DNA of 64,000 bases from Salvelinus alpinus. Taxonomy: Eukaryota > Chordata > Actinopteri > Salmoniformes > Salmonidae. This document shows positions 39,060 to 55,976 of the stretch, in pieces (positions within the stretch are counted from its first letter, which is position 1; each line of letters starts with the position of its first letter). Location of the stretch: the NCBI RefSeq assembly GCF_045679555.1, contig NC_092094.1, positions 33,040,655 to 33,104,654 on the forward strand. Reading direction: 5' to 3'. The notes below the pieces were generated by a model, which was not told the DNA's origin, searched no databases, and saw nothing but the letters and a program-made list of their open reading frames with translations. Both the position numbers and the translations under genes were made by a program.

Positions 39060-39330
39060 GAATCTCCCCCTCTGTTCCTGAGGTGAGTCCCCTGGTCTCT
39101 GTCCCTGAGGTGAGTCCCCTGGTCTGTCTGTCCCTGAGGTGAGTCCCCTGGTCTGTCTGTCCCTGAGGTGAGTCCCCTGGTCTGTCTGTCCCTGAGGTGA
39201 GTCCCCTGGTCTGTCTGTCCCTGAGGTGAGTCCCCTGGTCTGTCTGTCCCTGAGGTGAGTCCCCTCGTCTGTCTGTCTGTCCCTGAGGTGAGTCCCCTCG
39301 TCTGTCTGTTTCTGAGGCGATTCCCTGGTC
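39060..39330. repeat. 29-bp minisatellite
   Basis: About eight tandem units of CCCTGAGGTGAGTCCCCTGG plus TCTGTCTGT, with an irregular first and last unit. One unit has an additional TCTG. Confidence 0.95.
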
Positions 39331-41220
39331 TGTGAGTAGACAGAGAGAGATAGAGAGGCAGGCAGACAGGCAGGCTGGAGCTCAGTTAATGATTGTTTTG
39401 ATGCAGCTGATTAGGACTGTGTACTGTGGAGTCAAATTTAGCCCTTCCCCTGAGGTAGTTCTCCTGGGCCCCGTGCCAGCTCCTAAAAGGGTGGTGACTA
39501 AGCTGTTTGAGTAAATTCTCCCTGCTGTGATGTCCATCAATGAAATACAGCTAGTCGTGTCTAGGCTTGAAGCCTGAATGAGATCTTTTTAGAATATGTA
39601 ACAGAGAGTTACATAAATGAATGAATGAAATGCTTTTTAAACCATGATGTGATTCAAAGTTGAAGGATGGTAAAATAATTTAAACTAAAATGTCAAGATA
39701 AAAGCTACTTTAAAAATAATACCATGCAGTGTATTCTATTTGCAGAAGAAATGTGACAGTCCCAGTGTGTAAAAGGCATAAAATGACAGAAACGAAGAGG
39801 GAGAATGTCATTACTCTCTACCCATTCTCTGATGGATACATTGATTGAACCCTGTCGGTCGCCTGTTGCAGACAGCGGCAATATCTTTGTTGAGAGCACT
39901 TCACAGCTATTTGTCTGAATCAGACAGCCTGATTCACTGGTAGGGATGCACCTGGCGTATTGTGTGGCTGCTGCTGCCTGCTGCCTGCTGCCTGCTGCAC
40001 CTGATCCTAAAAGACTTGGTCTGATGGATTATTACAGTGAGGGTTTTACAGTATGTTAGGATATGGCCAAGGAAATCCCTGGAACAGTCTTCATGAGCAG
40101 CAATTTACCTGATTCCATACGACAGATAGGCTGGTGAGAGGTTTATGGGGTACATCGAGTGGAAAGCACACTGACATTTGTGCTGCCAGATCTGGCAGGA
40201 ATGAGCCATGGAACATAGCAATAATGGATTGACTCCATCATCACAGCCGTCTCTGACACAAGTACCTTATGTCAAAAGCATCCTGAAACAGAGTCAGAGC
40301 ATTTCCGGAGAGATACAGACTGGACTCTGTCATTTGCCACATCATAATCATAAACCCATGGAGAGCAACATCTGTGGATCTGCACTCAGGCCAAAGACCA
40401 ACACCGTTAAAATGTCCTGGGGGCATGAGGAGTCTGCCCCCCCTCAACTCCTTACAGACCCAAAGTCAACAACACAAACATGTGCACTGACAGCTGTTGT
40501 GATTGCATTAGGTTTATTCAGGATAAAGATCATCTTTGCAAATATTAGGAAAGGTTATAAATTCCAGTTGTAGTCATCAGTTGACACCCTTTTTATTTGA
40601 CATCTGTTCAAAACACTGAATTCATATCTTTGATTCATTTTGTAATAGAAAAGGGGCTACACACTATAACAGGACTGCAAGGGGAAGTTGCATGAGAAAG
40701 TCCTATTCAACAGAACAGAATTTTTGGCAGATTTTTGTTTCCTTGGCAGAGATGAAAGCCATGTTAATGATGCATGATGGAGAGAGCAGTTTTTATTTAC
40801 TATGATACTGGGACATGTCAAACAGTCTAATGAACACACCTAACAGGGCTTTGTAGAGTCAACCCAGGGTCTATCCACTATTTGATGTGCTGTGTAATAG
40901 TCAAAGGGTGAGGAATACTATCCATTTAACTCATGCAGAAGGATTACCACATTCCAAACATGTGAGACCGGCAAAGAAAAATTGGATACACAATGGCTAT
41001 CAGATGGCTATCATGCTCAGATTTCTGCATGGCGCAAAGCAAACAAGTTTGTCCAAAGAAAGAGGTGAGGAATATCTCCTGCATTGATCTCAGGTGTACT
41101 GGGCCTGCTGGCCACTGGAGCCTAGGTATGAAAACTGCAATGACCAGCCAGTACTGGTGGGGCTGGAGCTTGTCTTCAGTTTAGTGGTGTCCTCTTCATC
41201 TAAAGGTTGAATGTTTACCT
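39331..41220. other. no gene seen
   Basis: Includes a short CTGCTGC run near 39970-39998. The 121-codon frame at 40208-40573 has no family resemblance and is not called. No FKBP exon was found. Confidence 0.4.
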
Positions 41221-41248
41221 ACACACACACACACACACACATACACAC

Positions 41249-41293
<45 letters not shown>
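41221..41293. repeat. (CA)n-(TA)n microsatellite
   Basis: CA repeats at 41221-41248 pass into about 20 TA repeats to 41293. Confidence 0.97.
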
Positions 41294-41296
<3 letters not shown>

Positions 41297-41305
41297 GATT
41301 TGGCT

Positions 41306-41466
41306 AGGGTGGCAGCCAGGCAGCCTCTGGCTAAATGTGATATCAAATGAAGCCACATCTGAAGCATTTTAAAGTCAACTAGGCATATCATATCACTTTT
41401 CCAATCTAATTCCAAACATCAACACACATCTTGAAAGCCGTGCCGTATTTCTGCTCTCCGAAGGTA
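41306..41466. repeat. 161-bp segment duplicated at 6802-6962
   Basis: Essentially the same sequence as the left flank of Tc1 copy A, about one difference. Here it begins right after the microsatellite and ends at the Tc1 left border. Confidence 0.93.
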
Positions 41467-42628
41467 CACTATATATACAAAAGTATGTGGACACCCGTTC
41501 AAATAAGTGGATTTTACTATTTAAGCCACACCCGTTGCTGACAGGTGTATAAAATCGAGCACACAGCCATGCAATCTCCATAGACAAACATTGGCAGTAG
41601 AATGGTCTTACTGAAGAGCTCAGTGACTTTCAATGTGTCACCGTCATAGGATGCCACCTTTCTAACAAGTCAGTTCGTCAAATTTCTGCCCTGCTAGAGC
41701 TGCCTCGGTCAACTGTAAGTGCTGTTATTGTGCAGTGGAAGCATCTAGGAGCAACAATGGCTCAGCTGCGAAGTGGTAGGCCACACAAGCTCACAGAACG
41801 GGACTGCCGAGTGCTGAAGCGCAAAAATTGTCTTTCCTCGTTTGCAACACTCACTACCGAGTTCCAAACTGCCTCTGGAAGCAATGTCAGCACAAGAACT
41901 GCACGTCAGGAGCTTCATGAAATGGGTTTCCATGGCCGAGCACACAAGCCTGAGATCACCATGTGCAATCCCAAGCATCGGCTGAAGTGGTGTAAAACTT
42001 GCCGCCATTGGACTCTGGAGCAGTGGAAACGCGTTTTCTGGAGTGATGACTCACACTTCACCATCTGGCAGTCCGACGGACAAATGCATAGTGCCAACTG
42101 TAAAGTTTGGTGTATGAGGAATATAATGGTCTGGGGATGTTTTTCATGGTTCGTGCTAGGTCCCTTAGTTCCAGTGAAGGGACATCTTAATGCTACAGCA
42201 TACAATGACATTCTAGACGATGCTGTGCTTCCGACTTTGTGGCAACAGTTTTGGGGAAGGCCCTTTCCTGTTTCAGCATGACAAAGAGGTCCTACAGAAA
42301 TGGTTTGTTGAGATCGGTGTGGAAGAACTTGACTGGCCTGCACAGAACCCTGGCCTCAACCCCATCAAACATCTTTGGGATGAAATTGGAACGCTGACTG
42401 CGAGCCAGGCCTAATTGCACAACATCCGTGCCCTTTCCTTACTAACGCTCTTGAGACTGAATGGAAGCAAGTCCCTGCAGCAATGTTTCAACATCTAGTG
42501 GAAAGCCTTCCCAGAAGAGTGGAGGCTGTTATAGCAGTAAAGGGGGGGACCAACTCCATATTAAAGCCCATGATTTTGGAATGAGATGTTCTACGAGCAG
42601 GTGTCCACATACTTACGGTCATGTAGTG
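41467..42628 (+). mobile_element. degenerate Tc1-like transposon, copy B
   Basis: Same ends as copy A, with TA at both borders (41465-41466, 42629-42630). It contains a long transposase piece at 41730-42281: helix-turn-helix-like LTERDCRVLKR, then TARQELHEMGFHGRA and WSDDSHFTIW with the first catalytic Asp, later WGCFSWFVLGPL. Another piece, NPIKHLWDEIG, in a shifted frame has Lys where the catalytic Glu is expected. Non-functional. Confidence 0.93.
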
Positions 42629-43638
42629 TACCTTGAGGCATGGTTAATAGCATTGATTGGTCCATTAGTTGTTTAAAGTGACTCCCACAGTGAGCACAAT
42701 GGTTTGATAGTGTCTCGTACGGTCAAAAAAAAAAACTGTTGTTAAATCATATTAGAAGTTTTGGTCAGTTTCTTTATTTACCCAGAACACACAGGAAATG
42801 TGTGATGATCAGGTAGCACCTTTTCACCTTCCTGGGAATGTACTTAAGAGTGACTTGGTAAACACTTCTCAGGACTCAAGTCTTTCCCCATCTCCTTTGA
42901 GACACACCCATATCCAGCGGGGAATGTAGCTGCTTAACGTAACAGTGACATTCTTAGAAGAAAAGAGAGCATGCAGACAAAGTGAGCCACAAACCAGACC
43001 ACCACCATGTGAGAGGTTGTGAACTCTGGGTTCTGATAAATGACTTGTCTGATGAGTGAGGGTATATGTGGGTGTTTGCTATTCTCAATGAAAATGTATC
43101 ATTTGCAATGACATATGACACATAAGACAAATATACCCACACACGCACGTACGCACACACGCACGCAAACACACACACACACACACTGTACACTCACACA
43201 TACACTTTGTGTGAAAGTCTGTTTGCAACAGGGATATGAATCAACACATCCAGCCCTGGTAACTCCCATCCTTTTCCAAGCTTTGAGAAAGACCAGAACA
43301 ACAAGAGAAAAGAACTGGCTGTAACTTGTTCTCTGGCATTAATAACAATAGACTCAGCCATCCAATTGTGTTTGGTCCAAAGATTTGAATGATAGTAGTA
43401 TTTTAAATCCATAGCCACCAGTACAGTCAGTAATAGTCACTTTGGAAAGTGAAACTCTTGTTTTGGTAAAACATGAACTCCTATGAAACTACTTCTTACC
43501 TCTGGTACTTACACTGTAATAGGGCATTTCCACATAAAAAGCCCCATGAACACTAACATGTGATGATCATATTATGAGTACATCAAATTTGATGTCAAAT
43601 GAGCTAAGAGTCTATCATTTTTTTTAAATGAAGGCATA
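42629..43638. other. no gene seen
   Basis: Non-coding. A CA/CG-rich microsatellite lies at 43136-43190. Confidence 0.45.
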
Positions 43639-46346
43639 CAGTGCATTGGGAAAGTATTCAGACCTTGACTTTTTCAAAATGTTGTTATGTTACAGCCTTA
43701 TTCTAAAATGGATTAAATTAATGAATCTACACACAATACCCCACAATGACAAAGCAAACTGTTTTTTTGAAATTCTAGCAATTTTATTAAAACCAAAATA
43801 CCCAAATACCTTATTTACAAAAGTATTCAGACCCTTAGCTATGATACTCGAAATTGAGCTCAGGTACATCGTGTCTCCATCGATCATCCTTGATGTTTCT
43901 ACAAATCAAATCAAATTTTATTTGTCACATACACATGGTTAGCAGATGTTAATGCGAGTGTAGCGAAATTCTTGTGCTTCTAGTTCTGACAATGCAGTAA
44001 TAACCAACAAGTAATCTAACCTAACAATTTCACAACAACTACCTTATACACACAAGTGTAAAGGGATGAAGAATATGTACATAAAAATATATGAATGAGT
44101 GATGGTACAGAACGGCATAGGCAAGATGCAGTAGATGGTATAGAGTACAGTATATACATAATGAGATGAGTAATGTAGGGTATGTAAACATATAAAAGTG
44201 GCATTGTTTAAAGTGGCTAGTGATACATGTATTACATAAAGATGGCAAGATGCAGTAGATGGTATAGAGTACAGTATATACATATGAAATGAGTAATGTA
44301 GGGTATGTAAACATTATATTAATATTAAGTGGCATTGTTTAAAGTGGCTAGTGATACATTTTTTACATCAATTTTTCCATTATTAAAGTGGCTGGAGTTG
44401 AGTCAGTATGTTGGCAGCAGCCACTCAATGTTAGTGGTGGCTGTTTAACAGTCTGATGGCCTTGAGATAGAAGCTGTTTTTCAGTCTCTCGGTCCCAGCT
44501 TTGATGCACCTGTACTGACCTCGCCTTCTAGATGATAGCGGGGTGAACAGGCAGTGGCTCGGGTGGTTGTCCTTGATGATCTTTATGGCCTGGAGTAGGT
44601 GTAGGTGTCCTGGAGGGCAAGTAGTTTGCCCCCGGTGATGCGTTGTGCAGACCTCACTACCCTCTGGAGAGCCTTACGGTTGTGGGCGGAGCAGTTGCCG
44701 TACCAGGCGGTGATACAGCCCGACAGGATGCTCTCAATTGTGCATCTGTAAAAGTTTGTGAGTGCTTTTGGTGACAAGCCGAATTTCTTCAGCCTACTGA
44801 GGTTGTAGAGGCGCTGCTGCGCCTTCTTCACCAAGCTGTCTGTGTGGGTGGACCAATTCAGTTTGTCCGTGATGTGTACGCCGAAGAACTTAAAACTTAC
44901 TACCCTCTCCACTACTGTCCCGTGATGTGGATAGGGGGGGTGCTCCCTCTGCTGTCCACAATCATCTCCTTTGTTTTGTTGACGTTGAGTGTGAGGTTAT
45001 TTTCCTGACACCACACTCCGAGGGCCCTCACCTCCTCCCTGTAGGCAGTCTCGTCGTTGTTGGTAATCATGCCTACCACTGTAGTGTCGTCTGCAAACTT
45101 GATGATTGAGTTGGAGGCGTGCATGGCCACGCAGACGTGGGTGAACAGGGAGTACAGGAGAGGGCTCAGAACGCACCCTTGTGGGGCCCCAGTGTTGAGG
45201 ATCAGCGGGGTGGAGATGTTGTTACCTACCCTCACCACCTGGGGGCGGCCCGTCAGCAAGTCCAGTACCCAGTTGCACAGGGCGGGGTCGAGACCCAGGG
45301 TCTCGAGCTTGATGACGAGTTTGGAGGGTACTATGGTGTTAAATGCTGAGCTGTAGTCGATGAACAGCATTCTCACATAGGTATTCCTCTTGTCCAGATG
45401 GGTTAGGGCAGTGTGCAGTGTGGTTGTGATTGCGTCGTCTGTGGACCTATTGGGGGCGTTAAGCAAATTGAAGTGGGTTTAGGGTGTCAGGTAGGGTGGA
45501 GGTGATATGGTCCTTGACTAGTCTCTCAAAGCACTTCATGATGACAGAAGTGAGTGCTACGGGGCAGTAGTCATTTAGCTCAGTTACCTTAGCTTTCTTG
45601 GGAACAGGAACAATGGTGGCCCTCTTGAAGCATGTGGGAACAGCAGACTGGGATAAGGATTGATTGAATATGTCCATAAACACACCAGCCAGCTGGTCTG
45701 AGCATGCTCTGAGGACACGGCTGGGGATGCCGTCTGGGCCTGCAGCCTTGCGAGGGTTAACACGTTTAAATGTTTTACTCACGTCGGCTGCAGTGAAGGA
45801 GAGTCCACAGGTTTTGGTAGCGGGCCGTGTCAGTGGCACTGTATTGTCCTCAAAGCGAGCAAAGAAGTTGTTTAGTCTGTCTGGGAGCAAGACATCCTGG
45901 TCCGCAACGGGGCTGGTTTTCTTTTTGTAATCCGTGATTGACTGTAGAACCTACAACTTGATTGGAGTCCACCTGTGGTAAATTCAATTAATTGGACATG
46001 ATTTGGAAAGGCAAACACCTGTCTATATAAGGGCCCGCAGTTGACAGTGCATGTCAGAGCAAAAACCAAGCCATGAGGTTAAAGGAATTGTCAGTAGTGA
46101 GCCGAGACAGGATTGTGTCGAGGCACAGATATAGGGAAATGTAAAAAAAAAAAATCAGCAACATTGAAGGTCCCCATGAACACAGTGGCCTCCATCATTC
46201 TTAAATGGAAGAAGTTTGGAACCACCAAGACACTCCCTAGAGCTGGCCGCCCAGCCAAACTAAGCAATCAGGGGAGAAGGGCCTTGGTCAGGGAGGTGAC
46301 CAAGAACCCGATGGTCACTCTGACAGAACTCCAGAGTTCCTCTGTG
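43639..46346 (+). mobile_element. Tc1-like transposon 5' part, split by a LINE insertion
   Basis: The left inverted end CAGTGCATTGGGAAAGTATT runs to about 43903 (TTGATGTTTCTACA). It resumes at 45951 with CTACAACTTGATTGGAGTCC and continues into the first part of a transposase gene (NTVASIILKWKKFGTTKTLP, then RAGRPAKLSNQGRRALVREV) until about 46346, where it is truncated. The interruption is a LINE at 43904-45950. Confidence 0.9.
43904..45950 (-). mobile_element. 5'-truncated RSg-1-like LINE with reverse transcriptase remnants
   Basis: Minus orientation; the tail at the left is the complement of TGACAAATAAAATTTGATTT. Reverse transcriptase pieces read from right to left: VNPRKAAGPDGIPSRVLRAC (45890-45459 frame), then [26 protein letters not shown] and the active-site [11 protein letters not shown] (45466-44912), then FKFFGVHITDKLNWS and AQQRLYNLSRLKKFG (44912-44583), separated by frameshifts. 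A direct repeat CTACA at 43899-43903 and 45951-45955 looks like its target duplication. It landed inside a Tc1 element. Confidence 0.92.
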
Positions 46347-46356
46347 TAGTCAGTAG

Positions 46357-47098
46357 CTAGGTTTCCATCCAATTGGCGACAGATTAAAACATATATAAAA
46401 AAAAAAATATGCACATTTTCCCACCATTTGATGTGTTCCGACCAAACGGACTTGTTGCGGCTAAAAATCATTGTGTGATGACGTAGTGCACACAAAATTT
46501 ACTTTTTCACTTAAGTTTTCATATACCAAATAAAAATGTTTCCATCACATTTTCAACTACTGATAGTTTTGTCACAAAAACTGTTGGTTAAATAACAATT
46601 GTGCCTACTCTGGTCTTGCCACGTGAGCTCTAGCCAACAGCTCGCAGATACAGTGAGGGTAGTCTGTGCGTATAGGCTAGTCTACATGATAAGATTATTA
46701 TGATAAGAGTGAGAATATTTGTATTTGTCAAACGGCAGTCAAGCATCGATCATCATCGATAATCATGTCACCAGAATATTCTTTGCAAAGGAGCATAAAG
46801 ATCAGTGCACTTTCACCACCCTGTAATAAACTACATGGTTTCCCGAATTGTAGTGTGATTTGGACCACACACCATATCATCACGTGACTCCAAGTTTACT
46901 TCAATATAATGGTTATTATATCAATATTTGCGCAAAAAGGCATTTTCATCGCCATTTCTCACATAATCAATTGTATAAATCTGTCAGGATTTAGACAATT
47001 GTACAGAAACTTACTGTTCCCATCACAGCTGTCATGATTTTTCTTTTTACATGATGACTTTACTCGCATAAAAACTGTGGATGGAAACGTGGTTAGTT
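46357..47098. mobile_element. non-autonomous DNA element with inverted ends
   Basis: The ends CTAGGTTTCCATCCA and TGGATGGAAACGTGGTTAG are inverted, and further inner segments (CATCACATTTTCAAC and GTTCCCATCACAGCTG) also recur. About 740 bp with no transposase. It begins just after the truncated Tc1. Superfamily not assigned. Confidence 0.7.
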
Positions 47099-47339
47099 TG
47101 TAGAATAATACCAAAACATGCAAAGGAGGATATTACATTTTTTGTTTTACATTGTTCTGGTACCGGGTGTTAATCCACTTCACTTACTGTAGTTTAACCA
47201 AAATATATTTTTTCAAACTCAAGGTGTCTTTCTTCAGACATCTTTGAATCTTAATTCGGATAAGATATTTAAGAGTTTTTGGAAAACGTGGTCACAGCTG
47301 TTCTTGCCATAATATGGACTTTGTCTTTTACCTAATAGG
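47099..47339. other. no gene seen
   Basis: AT-rich spacer. Confidence 0.4.
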
Positions 47340-47725
47340 GCTATCTTTTTTTATACCAGCCCTACCTTGTCACAACACAACTGATTGGCTCAAACGCATT
47401 AAGAAGGAAAGAAATTCCACAAATTAACTTTTAATGAGGCACACCTGTTAATTTTTATGCATTCCAGTTGACTACCTCATGATGCTGGTTGAGAAAATGA
47501 CAAGAGTGTGCAAAGCTGTCATCAAGGCAAAAGGTGGCTACTTCAAAGATTCTCAAATATAAAATATATTTTGATTTGTTTAACACTTTTTTGGTTACTA
47601 CATGATTCCATCTGTGTTATTTTATAGTTTTGATGTCTTCACTATTATTCTACAATGTAGAAAATAGTAAAAATAAAGAAAAACCCTTGAATGAATAGGT
47701 GTGTCCAAACTTTTGACTGGTACTG
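47340..47725 (+). mobile_element. 3' end of a Tc1-like element (same family as 37232)
   Basis: Includes CAACTGATTGGCTCAAACGC, GTGTGCAAAGCTGTCATCAA and TACTTCAAAGATTCTCAAAT, ending in the inverted terminus GTGTCCAAACTTTTGACTGG followed by TACTG and TA. It pairs with the left end at 37232. Whether it belongs to the same original copy is unknown. Confidence 0.87.
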
Positions 47726-52919
<5,194 letters not shown>

Positions 52920-53165
52920 TCCCAGCATGCTCTGTTGCTGTTCGAATCCCTGAGCCGACAAGGTGAAGAATCTGTCGATGTGCCCTTGAGCAAGGCACTA
53001 AACCCTAATTGCTCCAGGGTCGCCTTTGAAAATGGCTGACCCTGACCGTAACCCCACTCTCCGAGGGTGTCTGAGGGGGAGTGGGATATGCAACAAACAC
53101 ATTTCCAATTCACATATGCGTATTACACCTGTACATGTGTGAAATGGGAAAAATACAAGCACCCA
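52920..53165 (+). mobile_element. SINE-like repeat with tRNA-type B box
   Basis: GTTCGAATCCCTGAGCCGAC, TGCCCTTGAGCAAGGCACTA and CAACAAACACATTTCCAATT follow in an order that I recognise from a teleost SINE-like repeat. A pol III B box-like GTTCGAATCC is present. Boundaries are uncertain. Confidence 0.6.
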
Positions 53166-53504
53166 CCCAATTATATTAATTATAGATTGATTGTTAGAAT
53201 TGTATGTTTCATTATCTGTTTTCGTATGTACATTGATTGTTTTTGATCTCATGATATGATATGTAACATACATCTTCCTAAACTAATCTAATCTGTAAAT
53301 GGTTGGATTATTGCAACCGTTACTGAGAAGGCTGTTCCATTTTACATAATGTAGGAAGTCTAACAACCATATCCTCTTCCCTGCTTCGACATGCATTCTG
53401 AATGTAAGTTGGGTGATGTAAAATGGCTGGACATCCTCCCTCTTAAATGGTTACCCCTAGAGATTGGAGGTCATAATGCAAGCCACTATGACACATTAAG
53501 GCAC
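53166..53504. other. no gene seen
   Basis: Non-coding spacer before the LINE. Confidence 0.4.
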
Positions 53505-55135
53505 ATGTAAGTGAGACTTTACACACTTGTACCTCGAGCTGGTCATGGGTGCACCTCAGCAACACTCAAGGTCCTAAACGATATCATAACCGCCATCGAT
53601 AAAAGACAATACTGTGCAGCTGTATTCATCGACCTAGCCAAGGCTTTCGACTCTGTCAATCACCACATTCTTATCGGCAGACTCAACAGCCTTGGTCTCT
53701 CAAATGATTGCCTCGCTTGGTTCACCAACTACTTCTCAGACAGAGTTCAGTGTGTCAAATCAGAGGGCCTGTTGTCCGGACCTCCGGCAGTCTCTATGGG
53801 GTGCCACAGGGTTCAATCCTCGGGCAGACTCTTTTCTCTGTATACATCAATGATGTCACTCTTGCTGCTGGTGATTCTCTGAGCCACCTCTACGCAGACC
53901 ACACAATTCTGTATACCTCTTGGCCTTCTTTGGACACTGTGTTAACTAACCTCCAGACGAGCTTCAATGCCATACAACTCTCCTTCCGTGGCCTCCAACT
54001 GCTCTTAAATGCAAATAAAACTAAATGCATGCTCTTCAAACGATCGCTGCCCACACCTGCCCACCTGTCCAGTATCACTACTCTGGACGGTTCTGACTTA
54101 GAAAATGTGGACAACTACAAATACCTAGGTGTCTGGTTAGACTGTAAACTCTCCTTCCAGACTCACATTAAGCATCTCCAATCCAAAATTAAATCTAGAA
54201 TCGGCTTCCTATTTCGCAACAAAGTTGCTGCAAAGTTGCTGCCAAACATACCAGTTTTACAAACATACCCTTGTAAAACTGACTATCCTACCGATCCTAG
54301 ACTTCGGAAATGTCATTTACAAAATAGCCTCCAACACTCTACTCAGCAAATTGGATGCAGTCTATCACAGTTCCATCCGTTTTGTCACTAAAGCCCCATA
54401 TACTACCCACCACCCCGACCTCTATTTTCTCGTTGGCTGGCCCTCGCTTCACATTCGTCGCCAAACCCACTGGCTCCAGGTCATCTATAAGTCTTTGCTA
54501 GGTAAAGCCCCGCCTTATCTCAGCTCACTGGTCACCATAGCAGCACCCACCCGTAGCACACGCTCCAGCAGGTATATTTCACTGGTCACCCCCAAAGCCA
54601 ATTCCTCCTTTGGCCGCCTTTCCTTCCAGTTCTCTGCTGCCAACAACTGGAACGAACTGCAAAAATCACTGAAGCTGGAGACTCATATCTCCCTCACTAA
54701 CTATAAGCACTAGCTGTCAGAGCAGCTCACAGATCACTGTACCTGTACATAACCCATCTGTAAATAGCCCATCCAACTACCTCATCCCCATACTGTTATT
54801 TATTTCATTTATTTTGCTCCTTTGCACCCCAGTATCTCTACTTGCACACTCATCTTCTGCACATCTATCACCCCAGTGTTTAATTGCTATATTGTAATTA
54901 TTTTGCCACTATGCCACCTATTTATTGCCTTACCTCCCTTATCCTACCTCATTTGCACACACTGTATATAGACTTTTTCTATTGTATTATTGATTGTATG
55001 TTTGTTTATTCCATGTGTAATTCTGTGTTGTTGTTTGTGTTGCACTGGTTTGCTTTATCTTGGCCAGGTCACAGTTGTAAATGAGAACTTGTTCTCAACT
55101 AGCCTACCTGGTTAAATAAAGGTGAAATAAAAATA
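53505..55135 (+). mobile_element. 5'-truncated L2-like LINE with reverse transcriptase
   Basis: Reverse transcriptase pieces in shifting frames: AVFIDLAKAFDSVNHHILIG and GLSNDCLAWFTNYFSDR (53511-53882), then VPQGSILGQTLFSVYINDV, SLSHLYADHTILYTS (active site YADD changed to YADH), KYLGVWLDCKLSFQTHIKHL, and after another shift GKAPPYLSSLVTIAAPTRST and FSAANNWNELQKSLKLE. The tail GGTTAAATAAAGGTGAAATA ends near 55130. Three frames in use and a lost Asp mean it is dead. Confidence 0.92.
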
Positions 55136-55976
55136 TATATATATATTTTTAAATGTGACCATATAAACCTGAAAATAGTGTTGAGCTTAACTCCATAGGA
55201 GAGTAAACATTACTTGAAATAATTAGCTCTAGAATACTGAACAACACTGCAGAGAGATAAAAAAGTAACAGAGTAATTTTCAATTAATACTGTACAGAAT
55301 GAAACGAAATGATGCAGAGTTAAATATAAACACTACATTTAGCTTATACAACTCTGAAAAAAGAACTCTGTTGCCCGAGTATGTTTTACTCTTTTTAGAC
55401 TGGGACCAAATGTTGGAGTTACAGTTTCTTCAATTAGAGTTAAATTTACTCTGTGTACTAAATGGACTACCACCATTCTGTAGTTCATTGGAAATGCTGG
55501 TGCCAGTCTAAGAGGAAAACCTAAGTACGTAGTTGAACTAACCTACACTTCCTGTGAATAGACAGCTGTTTGACACGTTTTTTTAACACCCATCACATGT
55601 TCAGTACTTCCTTGAATCTTGCAATCTTGAGAGTTGCGAGTAGGCCTAACTCAATCTGTTTAAAATAGCACATTATTTGAACCTAAATAACAATAGAAAG
55701 GTAATTATTAAGTTTCAAAGATTCTGTTTTAGTTGTGTGACTCTGGTATTGTGCAATTACCAAAAACGCTTTGAAGTTCACAACTGTGAAATTCAAATTT
55801 GCACTAAAATGGTCTATGCATGTGAAGTTAGACACAGTGTCTGTGCAAAAAGAGAGCAGATCTGTCATTGCTTGTAACTGTGGCTTAACCATTTACTTCA
55901 CTAAGGAATCCACAGAACCAAAGGTTCCCTTGGGCTGATAGTAAAATTCCTCCCTTACTGCACACAAACTAGCATA
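55136..55976. other. no gene; possible continuation of a MITE
   Basis: TTAACTCCATAGGAGAGTAA near 55188, GAGTTAAATATAAACACTAC near 55317 and GGAGTTACAGTTTCTTCAAT near 55415 resemble the 52730-52880 phrases, suggesting one older repeat broken by the SINE and LINE insertions. Confidence 0.45.

Noticed and set aside
40208..40573. 121-codon plus-strand frame
   Set aside because: No splice context, no family resemblance, ordinary composition; probably chance.
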